19,923 nucleotides of DNA from the NCBI GenBank assembly GCA_014859835.1, contig JACZKW010000082.1, positions 1 through 19,923 of the forward strand, in the 5' to 3' direction. This document shows positions 1 to 6,898 of this stretch, in pieces; positions within the stretch are counted from its first letter, which is position 1; every line of letters starts with the position of its first letter. The position numbers and the translations under genes were made by a program. The notes under the pieces were generated by a model, which saw only the letters and a program-made list of their open reading frames with translations, ran no database searches and was not told where the DNA came from. This DNA is from UBA9653 sp014859835 (lineage in GTDB: Archaea; Thermoplasmatota; Thermoplasmata; UBA10834).

Positions 1-427
1 GAAGAAAGGTGTCTGAATCTCGCCTTAGAAAAATCCCGCGTGGAAATCACGAGCGATTCGACTAGAGGCAGAAGTGGTGGAACACAAGTTGACGGTCAGC
101 AGAGAAGAGGAACAAAAGATCCGGAATCAATCATAGCGCGACGACAGGGAAAACTGCAATCATCATCAATGAGGGATCAATACTCGTCGTCAATGGCAGA
201 GAACTGCGGGCAATCGGTCATGCTCTCGATTCATTGGCATTCACTTTCAACATCGGGGAGAAAGAGAAGCACAAATCAACATCCGAATGAGAGGGGCGTT
301 CTGGAATCATTTCTAGGTCTATTCGGACAATGAAGTTGTCTACAGGTCATGAAGAGGTGGCAGAGGACTCGGCTCGACGCGAACCATCCATATGGATCAG
401 ACCGCAGTTATCTCTGTACTGGCAGTC

Positions 428-440
428 TTTTTTTAATTTT
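428..440 (+). promoter_or_regulatory. T-rich tract: TATA-like element or poly-U terminator
   Basis: The run TTTTTTTAATTTT stands out in a region of about 50% GC. It could be an archaeal TATA element for the zinc-protein gene, which would put transcription start near 460 and give a leader of about 70 bases. It could equally be the poly-U terminator of a gene to the left. Sequence alone does not decide between these. Confidence 0.4.
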
Positions 441-487
441 CGTGTGGCATGCATCATTACTTGTAGTTAGACCCGGTAGGTTCCCTT

Positions 488-513
488 GCGATTAGCGCTG
501 CGAGCGCTTTCGC
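488..513 (+). promoter_or_regulatory. Leader hairpin before the CxxC protein
   Basis: AGCGCT at 494-499 and AGCGCT at 503-508 pair across a three-base GCG loop. The stem extends outward with GCGA (488-491) pairing TCGC (510-513) past a small internal loop. The hairpin ends about five bases before the Shine-Dalgarno AAGGAGAT (517-524), so it could affect ribosome access or transcript stability. The pairing is seen directly; a regulatory role is inference. Confidence 0.4.
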
Positions 514-530
514 GAAAAGGAGATAAAGCA

Positions 531-716
531 ATGAGTTACGGCAATTATGGAGGCGGCAGCCGTAGATACGACTCAGGCCCCAGAGAGATGCACAAGATAA
601 AGTGCTCTGACTGTGGATCTGATGCGGAGGTCCCGTTCAAGCCTACGGACGGAAGACCAGTCTACTGCCAGAACTGCTTCCAGAAGCACCGGCCCCCACG
701 AAGAGATACGTTCTGA
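531..716 (+). CDS. Small CxxC-x17-CxxC zinc-binding protein
   Basis: A 61-residue protein with one treble-clef or ribbon-like motif: CSDC at residues 25-28 and CQNC at 46-49, separated by 17 residues. This matches the CxxC-x17-CxxC family of small prokaryotic proteins, which probably bind one Zn(II) and whose molecular role is unknown. The first 20 residues are rich in Gly, Tyr, Ser and Arg (SYGNYGGGSRRYDSG), and the tail after the second knuckle is basic (KHRPPRR). Together these suggest nucleic-acid binding, which is inference. The ATG at 531 is chosen because a strong Shine-Dalgarno, AAGGAGAT, lies about seven bases upstream. An in-frame upstream start would place the leader hairpin inside the coding region and is less likely. 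The gene stands alone. The strong ribosome site and structured leader suggest high or conditional expression. Confidence 0.85.
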   Translation: MSYGNYGGGSRRYDSGPREMHKIKCSDCGSDAEVPFKPTDGRPVYCQNCFQKHRPPRRDTF

Positions 717-1133
717 GCGTCCGGTTCATTTTCATGAATTAATCGTTCAATTCGTTCGAATTCGCAAACCACTTCGAGATTCTTTTGATCAGTAGCATCG
801 TACTAAAATCGCGATTACCATGACATGGGCGCGAGATATCATGTCAGAGAGACCATCGTTCATCCGACGACTGGAAAAGAATGGCTATCTTGCAAGCGTC
901 ACCTCGAAGAGCTCGGCACGGAGGTAAGGTCGCTGCGCGACGATGGGCTTCTCGACCAGGGATTCTATACGATTTTGTAAATGGAACGATCATACTCCTG
1001 AGTCTCCGTTCTCTCGAAGAAAGGAGATGAATGTGTCAAGTCATGGCGCAACAGCCTTCTGATCTGACAACGGAATTGTACAGATACACCATGACATGAG
1101 GGGGAAGACTGGAGTCCATACCGTGGCAGTGCA
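717..1133. other. Intergenic stretch around a small ORF
   Basis: Apart from the 51-codon gene at 825-980, nothing long is coding. An inverted repeat AATTCG (749-754) / CGAATT (757-762) with a two-base gap lies downstream of the zinc-protein gene, followed by a short T run at 783-786, and may contribute to 3' end formation. TACTAAAATC at 801-810 is A/T-rich and could be a weak TATA element for the small gene. A 22-codon ATG frame at 1031-1099 follows a Shine-Dalgarno-like AAGGAGATGA but is too short to call. No clear terminator is visible for the minus-strand hydrolase that ends at 1134. Confidence 0.4.
825..980 (+). CDS. Small hypothetical protein, 51 residues
   Basis: An ATG frame of 51 residues ending TAA. 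The product starts MGARYHVRETIVHPTTGKEW and continues with an alternating charged and hydrophobic stretch (LEELGTEVRSLRDDGLLDQG) ending FYTIL. It has no membrane segment or signal. The composition is protein-like, with Trp, Cys and a mix of charged and aliphatic residues, and third positions lean to G/C as in the neighbouring genes. There is no clear Shine-Dalgarno. An A/T-rich element at 801-810 about 20 bases upstream could give a leaderless start, which is marginal spacing. I do not recognise the family. A competing ATG at 820 opens a 35-codon frame that looks less convincing. It may be an orphan small gene or chance. Confidence 0.45.
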   Translation: MGARYHVRETIVHPTTGKEWLSCKRHLEELGTEVRSLRDDGLLDQGFYTIL

Positions 1134-2912
1134 CTACCTCGGGATAAGTGGTAGGACTATCCTTGAAGGGCGCTCCGAATCATGATACACAGTCTGCGTG
1201 GCTTTGATGCAGCTGACATCCCGACCAGGAGAATCAGACACATTGAGGCTCCGAGCATATCTGTTGAAATCGCTGCTGGTGATCTCCAACCGTATCCTGT
1301 GTCCCACCTTGATGACATAGCTGGTCGCTGTCAGATCGATGTTGAGTTCGAATTTCCTTCCGGACAGACGCTGATATCCTGCTGTATCGGACTGCATCGG
1401 ATTTGCCCGCAGAGCGCCCTCTTGTATCATATGAGCATAGCCATCGGGGAAGACGTCCACTAATTTGGCCATGAAATCCGTCTCCTCCGAAGTCGATGAT
1501 GCAAAAAGCCTCACCGAGATCGGGCCAGTTATCTCCATATCGCTCGGAAGCTCGCCGGATGTATAGACCAGCACATCTGACCTGCCCTCGGTCTGGCTTC
1601 GGTCCTTCATGGACCGAGCAAGATACCAGAGGGTTTCGTCCAACGATTGTCGAACAGGATCCGCAGGGTCGTAGAGATATGTGTCGGGAGGTTCTGATAC
1701 GGGAGGTTCGGTCGACAGTGTTCCATCACCAGTCAGAGAATTCGCCTTTCCTCCACTGTGTATGTAATAGTCTATCGGTATCATCCTCTCGATAGGCCAT
1801 TGTGTTTCATTCCTCCAGACATTATCACCGACGACGAAGATCTTGACGCGATCCGATTTCTCGAAACCGTTGTCGATCCCTTTGAGCCAATAGTCGAGAA
1901 ATCCTATCATCATCTCAACGGTCTGATCGACTCGGCACTTGCCTATCTCCAATCTACCGATTCTACCAGTGCTCGATTGTGTCGACCCATGGTCGTCCGG
2001 ACCAATTACGAGCCATTGGTTGCCTTTCGCCGCGCCACTGCCATGATCGCACATACCAGCCCAATCGTCTAGCGTTCCCTTGAGAAAGATGTCGTACCAA
2101 CCGCCCATGTGTAGCATGGGGATTGCGATCTTATCATAGCTGTCGTTCAAGTTGATCCTGGCCCAATAGGCGTCTCTCTGAGGGTGCTCGATGCACTGTC
2201 TGAAATGAGCGTCTTTCAGTCCGGCGGCCTTTCCAAGCGAGGTCAGCGGGAGATGCCAATAATCCAGCAAGAGATCGTTCTGTTCCTTTCTGTGCTCCTC
2301 ACCGATGAGCCATGAACCCATCGTCTGCAGACAGAGCGCCCCGCCCTTGTACATCCACACACCGTATATGTCCATCGCGGTCCACCCTGGCGCGACACAG
2401 ACAATGTTGGGGTGAGCAGATACGGTGGCTGCCAAGCATGCGTATCCCGGGTATGATGCCCCGGATAACCCGATCTTGCCGTTACACCATGGTTGCTTTG
2501 ATATCCAGTCGATGGTGTCGTAACCGTCGTCTGCTTCGTTGACGAATGGTTCCCAGCGGCCTTCCGACTTGTACTTCCCTCTCACGTCTTGGGCTATGTA
2601 CGCATACCCTTTCCTTGCCCAGAACTTGCCCTTGACTGGTTCCGAGCCGCCCCATTCCCTTTTCCCGTAAGGTAGCCTCGTCAATATTGCCGGATACTTC
2701 CCGCATTGCTTTGGGAGATAGATGTCAGAGCACAACCGGACTCCGTCACGCATGGGTATCATGATGTCCTTGAGGACTCTCACAGGCAGTCTTGGTGGTG
2801 AATCGCTCACTGGCATCGATTGGAAGGGCATGCCGAAGTGCTTGTACAATTTGCTCGAGAGCGATCGCGTCGCCCAACTTGCCCGCGCACTTATTCTCTT
2901 GGCCCAATACAT
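1134..2912 (-). CDS. CocE/NonD family serine hydrolase (S15-like)
   Basis: An alpha/beta hydrolase of the CocE/NonD group (X-Pro dipeptidyl-peptidase S15 fold), 592 residues from the ATG at 2912. The fold begins near residue 45 (LKDIMIPMRDGVRL). The oxyanion tyrosine motif is LPYGK (Tyr82). The nucleophile elbow is GASYPG (Ser153), the acid is Asp274 in GGWYDIF, and the base is His308 in GPDDHG. The C-terminal jelly-roll domain covers about residues 365-592 (GPISVRLFASS, GHRIRLEITSSDFNRY). Relatives cleave X-Pro peptides, acyl-amino acid esters or antibiotic amides, so the substrate is unknown. Peptide-related work fits the neighbours. There is no secretion signal, so it is probably cytoplasmic. 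An in-frame GTG lies at 2918. The ATG is preferred because a TATA-like element sits 29 bases upstream, which suggests a leaderless mRNA. It is divergent from the aminotransferase. Confidence 0.85.
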   Translation of the reverse strand: MYWAKRISARASWATRSLSSKLYKHFGMPFQSMPVSDSPPRLPVRVLKDIMIPMRDGVRLCSDIYLPKQCGKYPAILTRLPYGKREWGGSEPVKGKFWARKGYAYIAQDVRGKYKSEGRWEPFVNEADDGYDTIDWISKQPWCNGKIGLSGASYPGYACLAATVSAHPNIVCVAPGWTAMDIYGVWMYKGGALCLQTMGSWLIGEEHRKEQNDLLLDYWHLPLTSLGKAAGLKDAHFRQCIEHPQRDAYWARINLNDSYDKIAIPMLHMGGWYDIFLKGTLDDWAGMCDHGSGAAKGNQWLVIGPDDHGSTQSSTGRIGRLEIGKCRVDQTVEMMIGFLDYWLKGIDNGFEKSDRVKIFVVGDNVWRNETQWPIERMIPIDYYIHSGGKANSLTGDGTLSTEPPVSEPPDTYLYDPADPVRQSLDETLWYLARSMKDRSQTEGRSDVLVYTSGELPSDMEITGPISVRLFASSTSEETDFMAKLVDVFPDGYAHMIQEGALRANPMQSDTAGYQRLSGRKFELNIDLTATSYVIKVGHRIRLEITSSDFNRYARSLNVSDSPGRDVSCIKATQTVYHDSERPSRIVLPLIPR

Positions 2913-2937
2913 CTTCACTCACTCGAGTAATGTGGAG

Positions 2938-2946
2938 TATATGTAT
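2938..2946 (-). promoter_or_regulatory. TATA-like element for the CocE-type gene
   Basis: On the minus strand this reads ATACATATA, centred about 29 bases before the ATG at 2912. That is the spacing expected when an archaeal transcript begins at or next to its start codon. No Shine-Dalgarno is visible, which agrees with a leaderless start. Confidence 0.45.
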
Positions 2947-3179
2947 CGTGTATAAGGACTTCTTCAATGAAGCAATGAATCTCGAGATGGTCATAGCGCA
3001 GCACTTGCCATTGACCACATTCACGCATATCTAGACGGTGTCGGGATCGTTGACGACCATCCGTCCATTTGTGCTGCGAGTGATTGCCCGGGAAGACTTA
3101 CCCTTTACCCGCATCGCTCTAGCAGGGGTGGAGCAAACTCTTAAGTCCATGATTTTCATGCCCTCAATGGGGAAAGGTC

Positions 3180-4313
3180 TTGAAAGTTGAAGTTTTCGAA
3201 ATGGAGAGAATGCAGTGTACATGGGAGAGAGAGGTCGACTACGAATTCTCTGAGAGCGGAGTTCACCCGTTACACCTCAACGAGCTACTCGAAGGTGACG
3301 ATGAGGTCAAGGAATTCCTCGCATCACCCCTTGGGTATCCGCACGCAGATGGGACTCCCAAGCTCAGGTCCAGGATCGCTGCGACTTACAGGAACGTGAT
3401 CACTGAGAACGTCTTCGTGACGAACGGTTCATCGGAAGCTAACTTCATCGCCGCATGGAGCATGTTCGAGAAAGGGGATGAGGTCGTCATAATGGTGCCC
3501 AACTACATGCAGACCTGGGGCCTCGCCAAGACTTGGGGCTTGAACGTGAAACCGTTGAAACTCAGGGAGGAGCTCGGATGGCAGTTTGACCCCGAGGACA
3601 TCAAGAGCCTGGTTACCAAGAAGACGAAGGCGATCCAGGTATGCAACCCGAACAACCCCACCGGGGCGATCATGGCCCCAGAGCAACGAAAGGCGCTCAT
3701 CGATGCTGCGAGGGACAGCGGTGCTTGGCTTCTCTCGGATGAGGTCTATCTCGGTGCTGAACGAGAGGCGCCGATGACGGAGTCGTTGTGGGGATATCAC
3801 GACAAGACGCTCATCACAAACGGTCTCAGCAAAGCGTACGGGATGCCTGGCCTGAGGATCGGCTGGCTCATTGGATCTCCGGAGGCGCTGGACGAGGTCA
3901 AGCCCCATCACGATTATCTGACGCTCACGCCGTCGATGCTGTCGGACCGCCTGGCCTCGCTCGCCCTCGAGCCCGAGAGGAGGAAGAGGATCCTCGCTCG
4001 TACCCGTTCGATCCTTCAGAAGAACTACCCGCTCGTGCGCGAATGGATGGAAGCGCATGGGTCAATGTTCACCCATGTCCCGCCCGCTGCAGGCGCCGTC
4101 TGCTACATCAAGTACTCGTTGGACATCAACTCTACTGTGCTCGCGGACCGCCTCAGGAAGGAGAAGTCCGTCCTAGTCATACCAGGCGATCAGTTCGGAA
4201 TGGATGGATACATTCGCATAGGAACAGGTCCGCCAAAGGATTACATGCATGGCGGCCTGAACCGGATCGACGAGCTTCTGAATGAGTTGAAGGCGGGAGA
4301 GAGAACAGCCTAG
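3180..4313 (+). CDS. PLP-dependent aminotransferase, class I/II (fold type I)
   Basis: A 377-residue aspartate-aminotransferase-fold enzyme transferring an amino group between an amino acid and a 2-oxo acid via pyridoxal phosphate. Visible hallmarks are NGSSEAN (82-88) for the phosphate loop, NPNNPTG (156-162), DEVY (187-190) with the Asp that contacts the PLP nitrogen, the Schiff-base lysine Lys218 in SKAYGMPGLRIGW, and Arg346 in YIRIGTG, the usual carboxylate-binding arginine. Length is normal. The substrate is not readable from sequence. The nominal start is TTG at 3180 with AAAGG just upstream. ATGs at 3201 (residue 8) and 3210 (residue 11) are realistic alternatives, the latter with GGAGAG immediately before it. 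The gene lies 163 bases before the oligopeptidase gene in the same direction. A role in catabolism of peptide-derived amino acids is inference. Confidence 0.9.
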   Translation: MKVEVFEMERMQCTWEREVDYEFSESGVHPLHLNELLEGDDEVKEFLASPLGYPHADGTPKLRSRIAATYRNVITENVFVTNGSSEANFIAAWSMFEKGDEVVIMVPNYMQTWGLAKTWGLNVKPLKLREELGWQFDPEDIKSLVTKKTKAIQVCNPNNPTGAIMAPEQRKALIDAARDSGAWLLSDEVYLGAEREAPMTESLWGYHDKTLITNGLSKAYGMPGLRIGWLIGSPEALDEVKPHHDYLTLTPSMLSDRLASLALEPERRKRILARTRSILQKNYPLVREWMEAHGSMFTHVPPAAGAVCYIKYSLDINSTVLADRLRKEKSVLVIPGDQFGMDGYIRIGTGPPKDYMHGGLNRIDELLNELKAGERTA

Positions 4314-4476
4314 ACGATCGCGGACGGATTGGCAAGCATCCCGTACGGGGATCCCATCGAAGCGCGTGTTGACCGGTCGCAGCGGCCCTCACCGGGCACA
4401 ATCGTCCAGGCGACAGCTGGGAAACTGGTTTGCGTATAGAACTCATCAACTTCAGTATGGCAGGTGACAATCGGAT

Positions 4477-6537
4477 ATGAATCCTCCAAGAGCAACAAAG
4501 AAGCCGAAGAAGGTGGTCGTTCATGGAGACGAACTCGTTGATGAGTACCATTGGCTCAGGGACAGGTCAGATCCAGATACCCTGCAATACATCATGGCCG
4601 AGAACAGTTACACGGATGCCAAGATGGAGCACACTGTCCACCTGCAAGAGAGACTCTATGAGGAACTAGCAGGAAGAGCAGAATACGATGAATCCATGAT
4701 TCCCACGAAGGTTGATGATTACTACTATTACACCAGGACCGAGGTCGGAAAGCAGTACGGTATCCTATGCAGAAGAAAGGGAGATCGGGACTCACCTGAG
4801 GAGATAGTCTTGGATGAGAATGCAATGGCGGTGGATCATGATTTCTTCGCCGTCGGAGCTATTAAGATCAGCCCCGATCACCGACTTGTCGCTTACTCCG
4901 CGGACACGAATGGTTCGGAGTTGAACGATCTATTCGTTCTGGATGTCTCCACCAAGAAACTCGCAGACGACGGGATACCAGGCATCGGGACTTTCGAGTG
5001 GGGTTCGGACAGCAGGACTATCTATTATGTCATACACGACGCGACCCACCGACCATTCAAGGTCCTGAGGCACTCCTTGGGCGCAGACAGGACGGAAGAT
5101 GCCGTGGTCCATCACGAACAAGACCCCAGGTACGAGTACCTCGTTCTTACCAAGACGAAGTCACGTGAGTACATACTCGCTACGGGACAGAGTCTACACA
5201 CCTCAGAGGTCGGCTACATACGCTCTGATGACCGCACGGGCGATTTCAAGACGGTAATCCCTCGCAAAGAGATGGTCAAATACTATGTTGAACACAGGAA
5301 AGGGAGTTTTCTAATCATCACTAATGATGGCGCACCGAACTTCAAGATCGTGGAAGCTCCCATCGAGGATCCAACCCAAGGCAACTGGAAGGACACGGTC
5401 CCACACCGTGATTCGATCATCATCAACATAAGTGATCCATATCCGTGGGTCGAGGCCTTCGCGGACCACATCGCGGTATTCGAACGAGAGGACGCGATAA
5501 CATCCATCTCGGTATTCAACCTCAATACAGGGGAGAATCATCGGATAGCGCTACCAGAGGAGCTTCGTTCCGTAACGCCTCTCGAGAATCCGGACATCTC
5601 ATCGCACAAACTGAGGTTCTCATATTCGTCATTCTTGACCCCCAAGACCATGTATGAATATGACATGGACATGAGGGAACTCCATCAATTGCAGCAGGAG
5701 CGAGTCCACGGTTATGACAGAGAGGAATACGAATCGGAGAGGTTGTTCGCAGTTGCCGATGATGGCACCAGGATCCCGATCACAGTTGTCCACAAGAAAA
5801 GCATCGCAAAGGACGGCGGGAACCCCCTGCTTCTGTATGCATATGGCTCCGCGGGCGACTTCGAGAGCACGCTGCCGATCTTTGACATCAATAACCTGAG
5901 CCTACTCGACAGAGGATTCGTCTACGCCGTCGCGGCGATAAGGGGCGGTGGAGAGATGGGTCGTCAGTGGTACGACGATGGAAGAGTCCTGCGAAAGAAG
6001 AATTCGTTCACGGATTTCATAAGAAGCGCCGAGCATCTGATTGCGATGGGATACACCTCGAAAGAGAAGCTTGCGATAGCCGGAGGCAGCGCAGGTGGGC
6101 TCCTTGTTGCAGCCGTGATGAACATGAGACCAGACCTATTCAGAGCTGTCGTCGCCGAGGTACCATTCGTGGACGTGATCCACACGATGCTCGACAAGAC
6201 TATTCCCCTTGTTGCAGGTGACTCGGAGGAATATGGAGATCCTGCGATCCCAGAGCAGTACTGGTACTGCAAATCATTCTCTCCGTACGAAAACGTCGAA
6301 GAGAAAGAGCATCCCAATCTGCTTGTCACTTCAGCGATGAACGATCCGAGGGTCCCGTTCTGGGAACCGGTCAAGTGGATTGCCAGGCTCAGAGATAGGA
6401 ACAAGGGTTCCAACGTGATGCTCCTCAGAACAGGGATGAACCAGGGACACATGAGAGTCTCAGCCAGGTACGATGCGCTCAGACATGACGCATTCAAGAT
6501 GGCGTTCATTCTGGACACCCTCGGTATCTCAGAATGA
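4477..6537 (+). CDS. Oligopeptidase B-like serine peptidase (S9A, prolyl oligopeptidase family)
   Basis: A 686-residue cytoplasmic peptidase of the prolyl oligopeptidase family, close to the oligopeptidase B pattern. The N-terminal helix and seven-bladed propeller (about 1-410; start motif DEYHWLRDR at 22-30) limit access to short peptides. The C-terminal alpha/beta-hydrolase domain (about 415-686) carries Ser538 in GGSAGG, Asp623 in MNDPRVPFWEP and His658 in NQGHMR. The stretch GEMGRQWYDDGR (492-503) is typical of S9A enzymes. Oligopeptidase B cuts after Arg and Lys through a pair of acidic residues in a loop aligning with GDSEEYG here (581-587); the corresponding pair appears to be Asp and Glu, so basic specificity is plausible. 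A prolyl-specific enzyme is the alternative. No signal peptide is present. The ATG follows a Shine-Dalgarno-like AGGTGA at 4461-4466. It probably degrades imported peptides. Confidence 0.9.
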   Translation: MNPPRATKKPKKVVVHGDELVDEYHWLRDRSDPDTLQYIMAENSYTDAKMEHTVHLQERLYEELAGRAEYDESMIPTKVDDYYYYTRTEVGKQYGILCRRKGDRDSPEEIVLDENAMAVDHDFFAVGAIKISPDHRLVAYSADTNGSELNDLFVLDVSTKKLADDGIPGIGTFEWGSDSRTIYYVIHDATHRPFKVLRHSLGADRTEDAVVHHEQDPRYEYLVLTKTKSREYILATGQSLHTSEVGYIRSDDRTGDFKTVIPRKEMVKYYVEHRKGSFLIITNDGAPNFKIVEAPIEDPTQGNWKDTVPHRDSIIINISDPYPWVEAFADHIAVFEREDAITSISVFNLNTGENHRIALPEELRSVTPLENPDISSHKLRFSYSSFLTPKTMYEYDMDMRELHQLQQERVHGYDREEYESERLFAVADDGTRIPITVVHKKSIAKDGGNPLLLYAYGSAGDFESTLPIFDINNLSLLDRGFVYAVAAIRGGGEMGRQWYDDGRVLRKKNSFTDFIRSAEHLIAMGYTSKEKLAIAGGSAGGLLVAAVMNMRPDLFRAVVAEVPFVDVIHTMLDKTIPLVAGDSEEYGDPAIPEQYWYCKSFSPYENVEEKEHPNLLVTSAMNDPRVPFWEPVKWIARLRDRNKGSNVMLLRTGMNQGHMRVSARYDALRHDAFKMAFILDTLGISE

Positions 6538-6898
6538 CATGATGCTCAATCCACGACCATTTGATGATAATGAGGCGCTCATCGGATGAGAACCCTCACC
6601 GATCACCCGTCCAGCAAACTACATCTGTGAGCGGAGGTTCATTCCAGTTCACATCATCTTGAGATGTCCAATGGTCGTTCCAACGTGAGACAGATGGCTA
6701 TACTTCCCTCCTCCGAGATGTCTGGTGCGCTACACAATCGAACAATCATTTTCGGGCTCGAATTGTCAAGGTTATTATAGCTTCAAACAACAAGCGAGCA
6801 GGAATTCATATAGTACATTTGTAATGGCGTCGTTGGGAAAGTCAATAGCAATGTCCGTCATATTTTTTGACGGTCCAAGGGTACGGGGGGAAAGAAAA
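6538..6898. other. Intergenic and promoter region before the PKD binding protein
   Basis: No gene is supported between the peptidase stop and the binding-protein start. A 13-base palindrome with arms CTCATC (6578-6583) and GATGAG (6585-6590) lies 40 bases after the stop. The last 130 bases become A/T-rich, with several TATA-like words: TTATTATAG near 6772-6780, CATATAG near 6808-6814 and TATTTTT at 6861-6867. The frame of the next gene is open back to a GTG at 6725, with ATGs at 6824 and 6851, but its composition there is promoter-like rather than coding-like. Confidence 0.45.
6855..6873 (+). promoter_or_regulatory. Palindrome enclosing a TATA-like element
   Basis: CCGTCA (6855-6860) and TGACGG (6868-6873) are perfect inverted arms around TATTTTT (6861-6867). 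If the centre is the TATA box, transcription would start near 6890 and the TTG at 6899 would be the start codon. A dimeric repressor bound to the arms would block the basal factors. Arms and spacing are seen directly; operator function is inference. Confidence 0.4.

Larger units (their letters stand above)
1..530. other. Left-edge stretch without a confident gene
   Basis: No intact gene can be supported here. Coding-like fragments occur in three plus-strand frames in succession: frame 1 from base 1, another frame at about 71-133 (charged, helix-like), and a third at about 153-287 that ends at a TGA at 288-290 and reads like a protein C-terminus (contains ILVVNGRELRAIGHALDSL). None has a convincing start. 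They could be the frameshifted tail of a gene beginning left of the window, or chance. From about 291 to 427 I see nothing. A T-rich tract (428-440) and a hairpin (488-513) belong to the following small gene and are listed separately. Confidence 0.35.

Noticed and set aside
40..333. 97-codon plus-strand frame at the left edge
   Set aside because: Its product is low-complexity, Ser/Arg/Gln-rich and lacks the hydrophobic pattern of a folded protein; other frames in the same place look more coding-like.
749..764. tRNA T-loop-like GTTCGAATTC
   Set aside because: No acceptor, D or anticodon stem can be drawn around it.
817..1098. Repeated word ACCATGACATG at 817-827 and 1088-1098
   Set aside because: An 11-base exact repeat is expected many times by chance in 20 kb, and the flanks do not match.
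1031..1099. 22-codon ATG frame behind AAGGAGATGA
   Set aside because: Too short to separate from chance, and the product shows no membrane or toxin-like character.
3429..4058. 209-codon minus-strand frame opposite the aminotransferase
   Set aside because: The sense strand has all aminotransferase motifs; the antisense product is Arg/Pro/Leu-rich, as is usual for shadows of G/C-biased genes.
3788..4285. 165-codon alternative plus frame inside the aminotransferase
   Set aside because: It overlaps the catalytic part of a well-supported gene, and its composition is Arg/His/Pro-rich without any domain pattern.
5964..6518. 184-codon minus-strand frame opposite the oligopeptidase
   Set aside because: It lies against the catalytic domain with an intact Ser/Asp/His triad on the plus strand.
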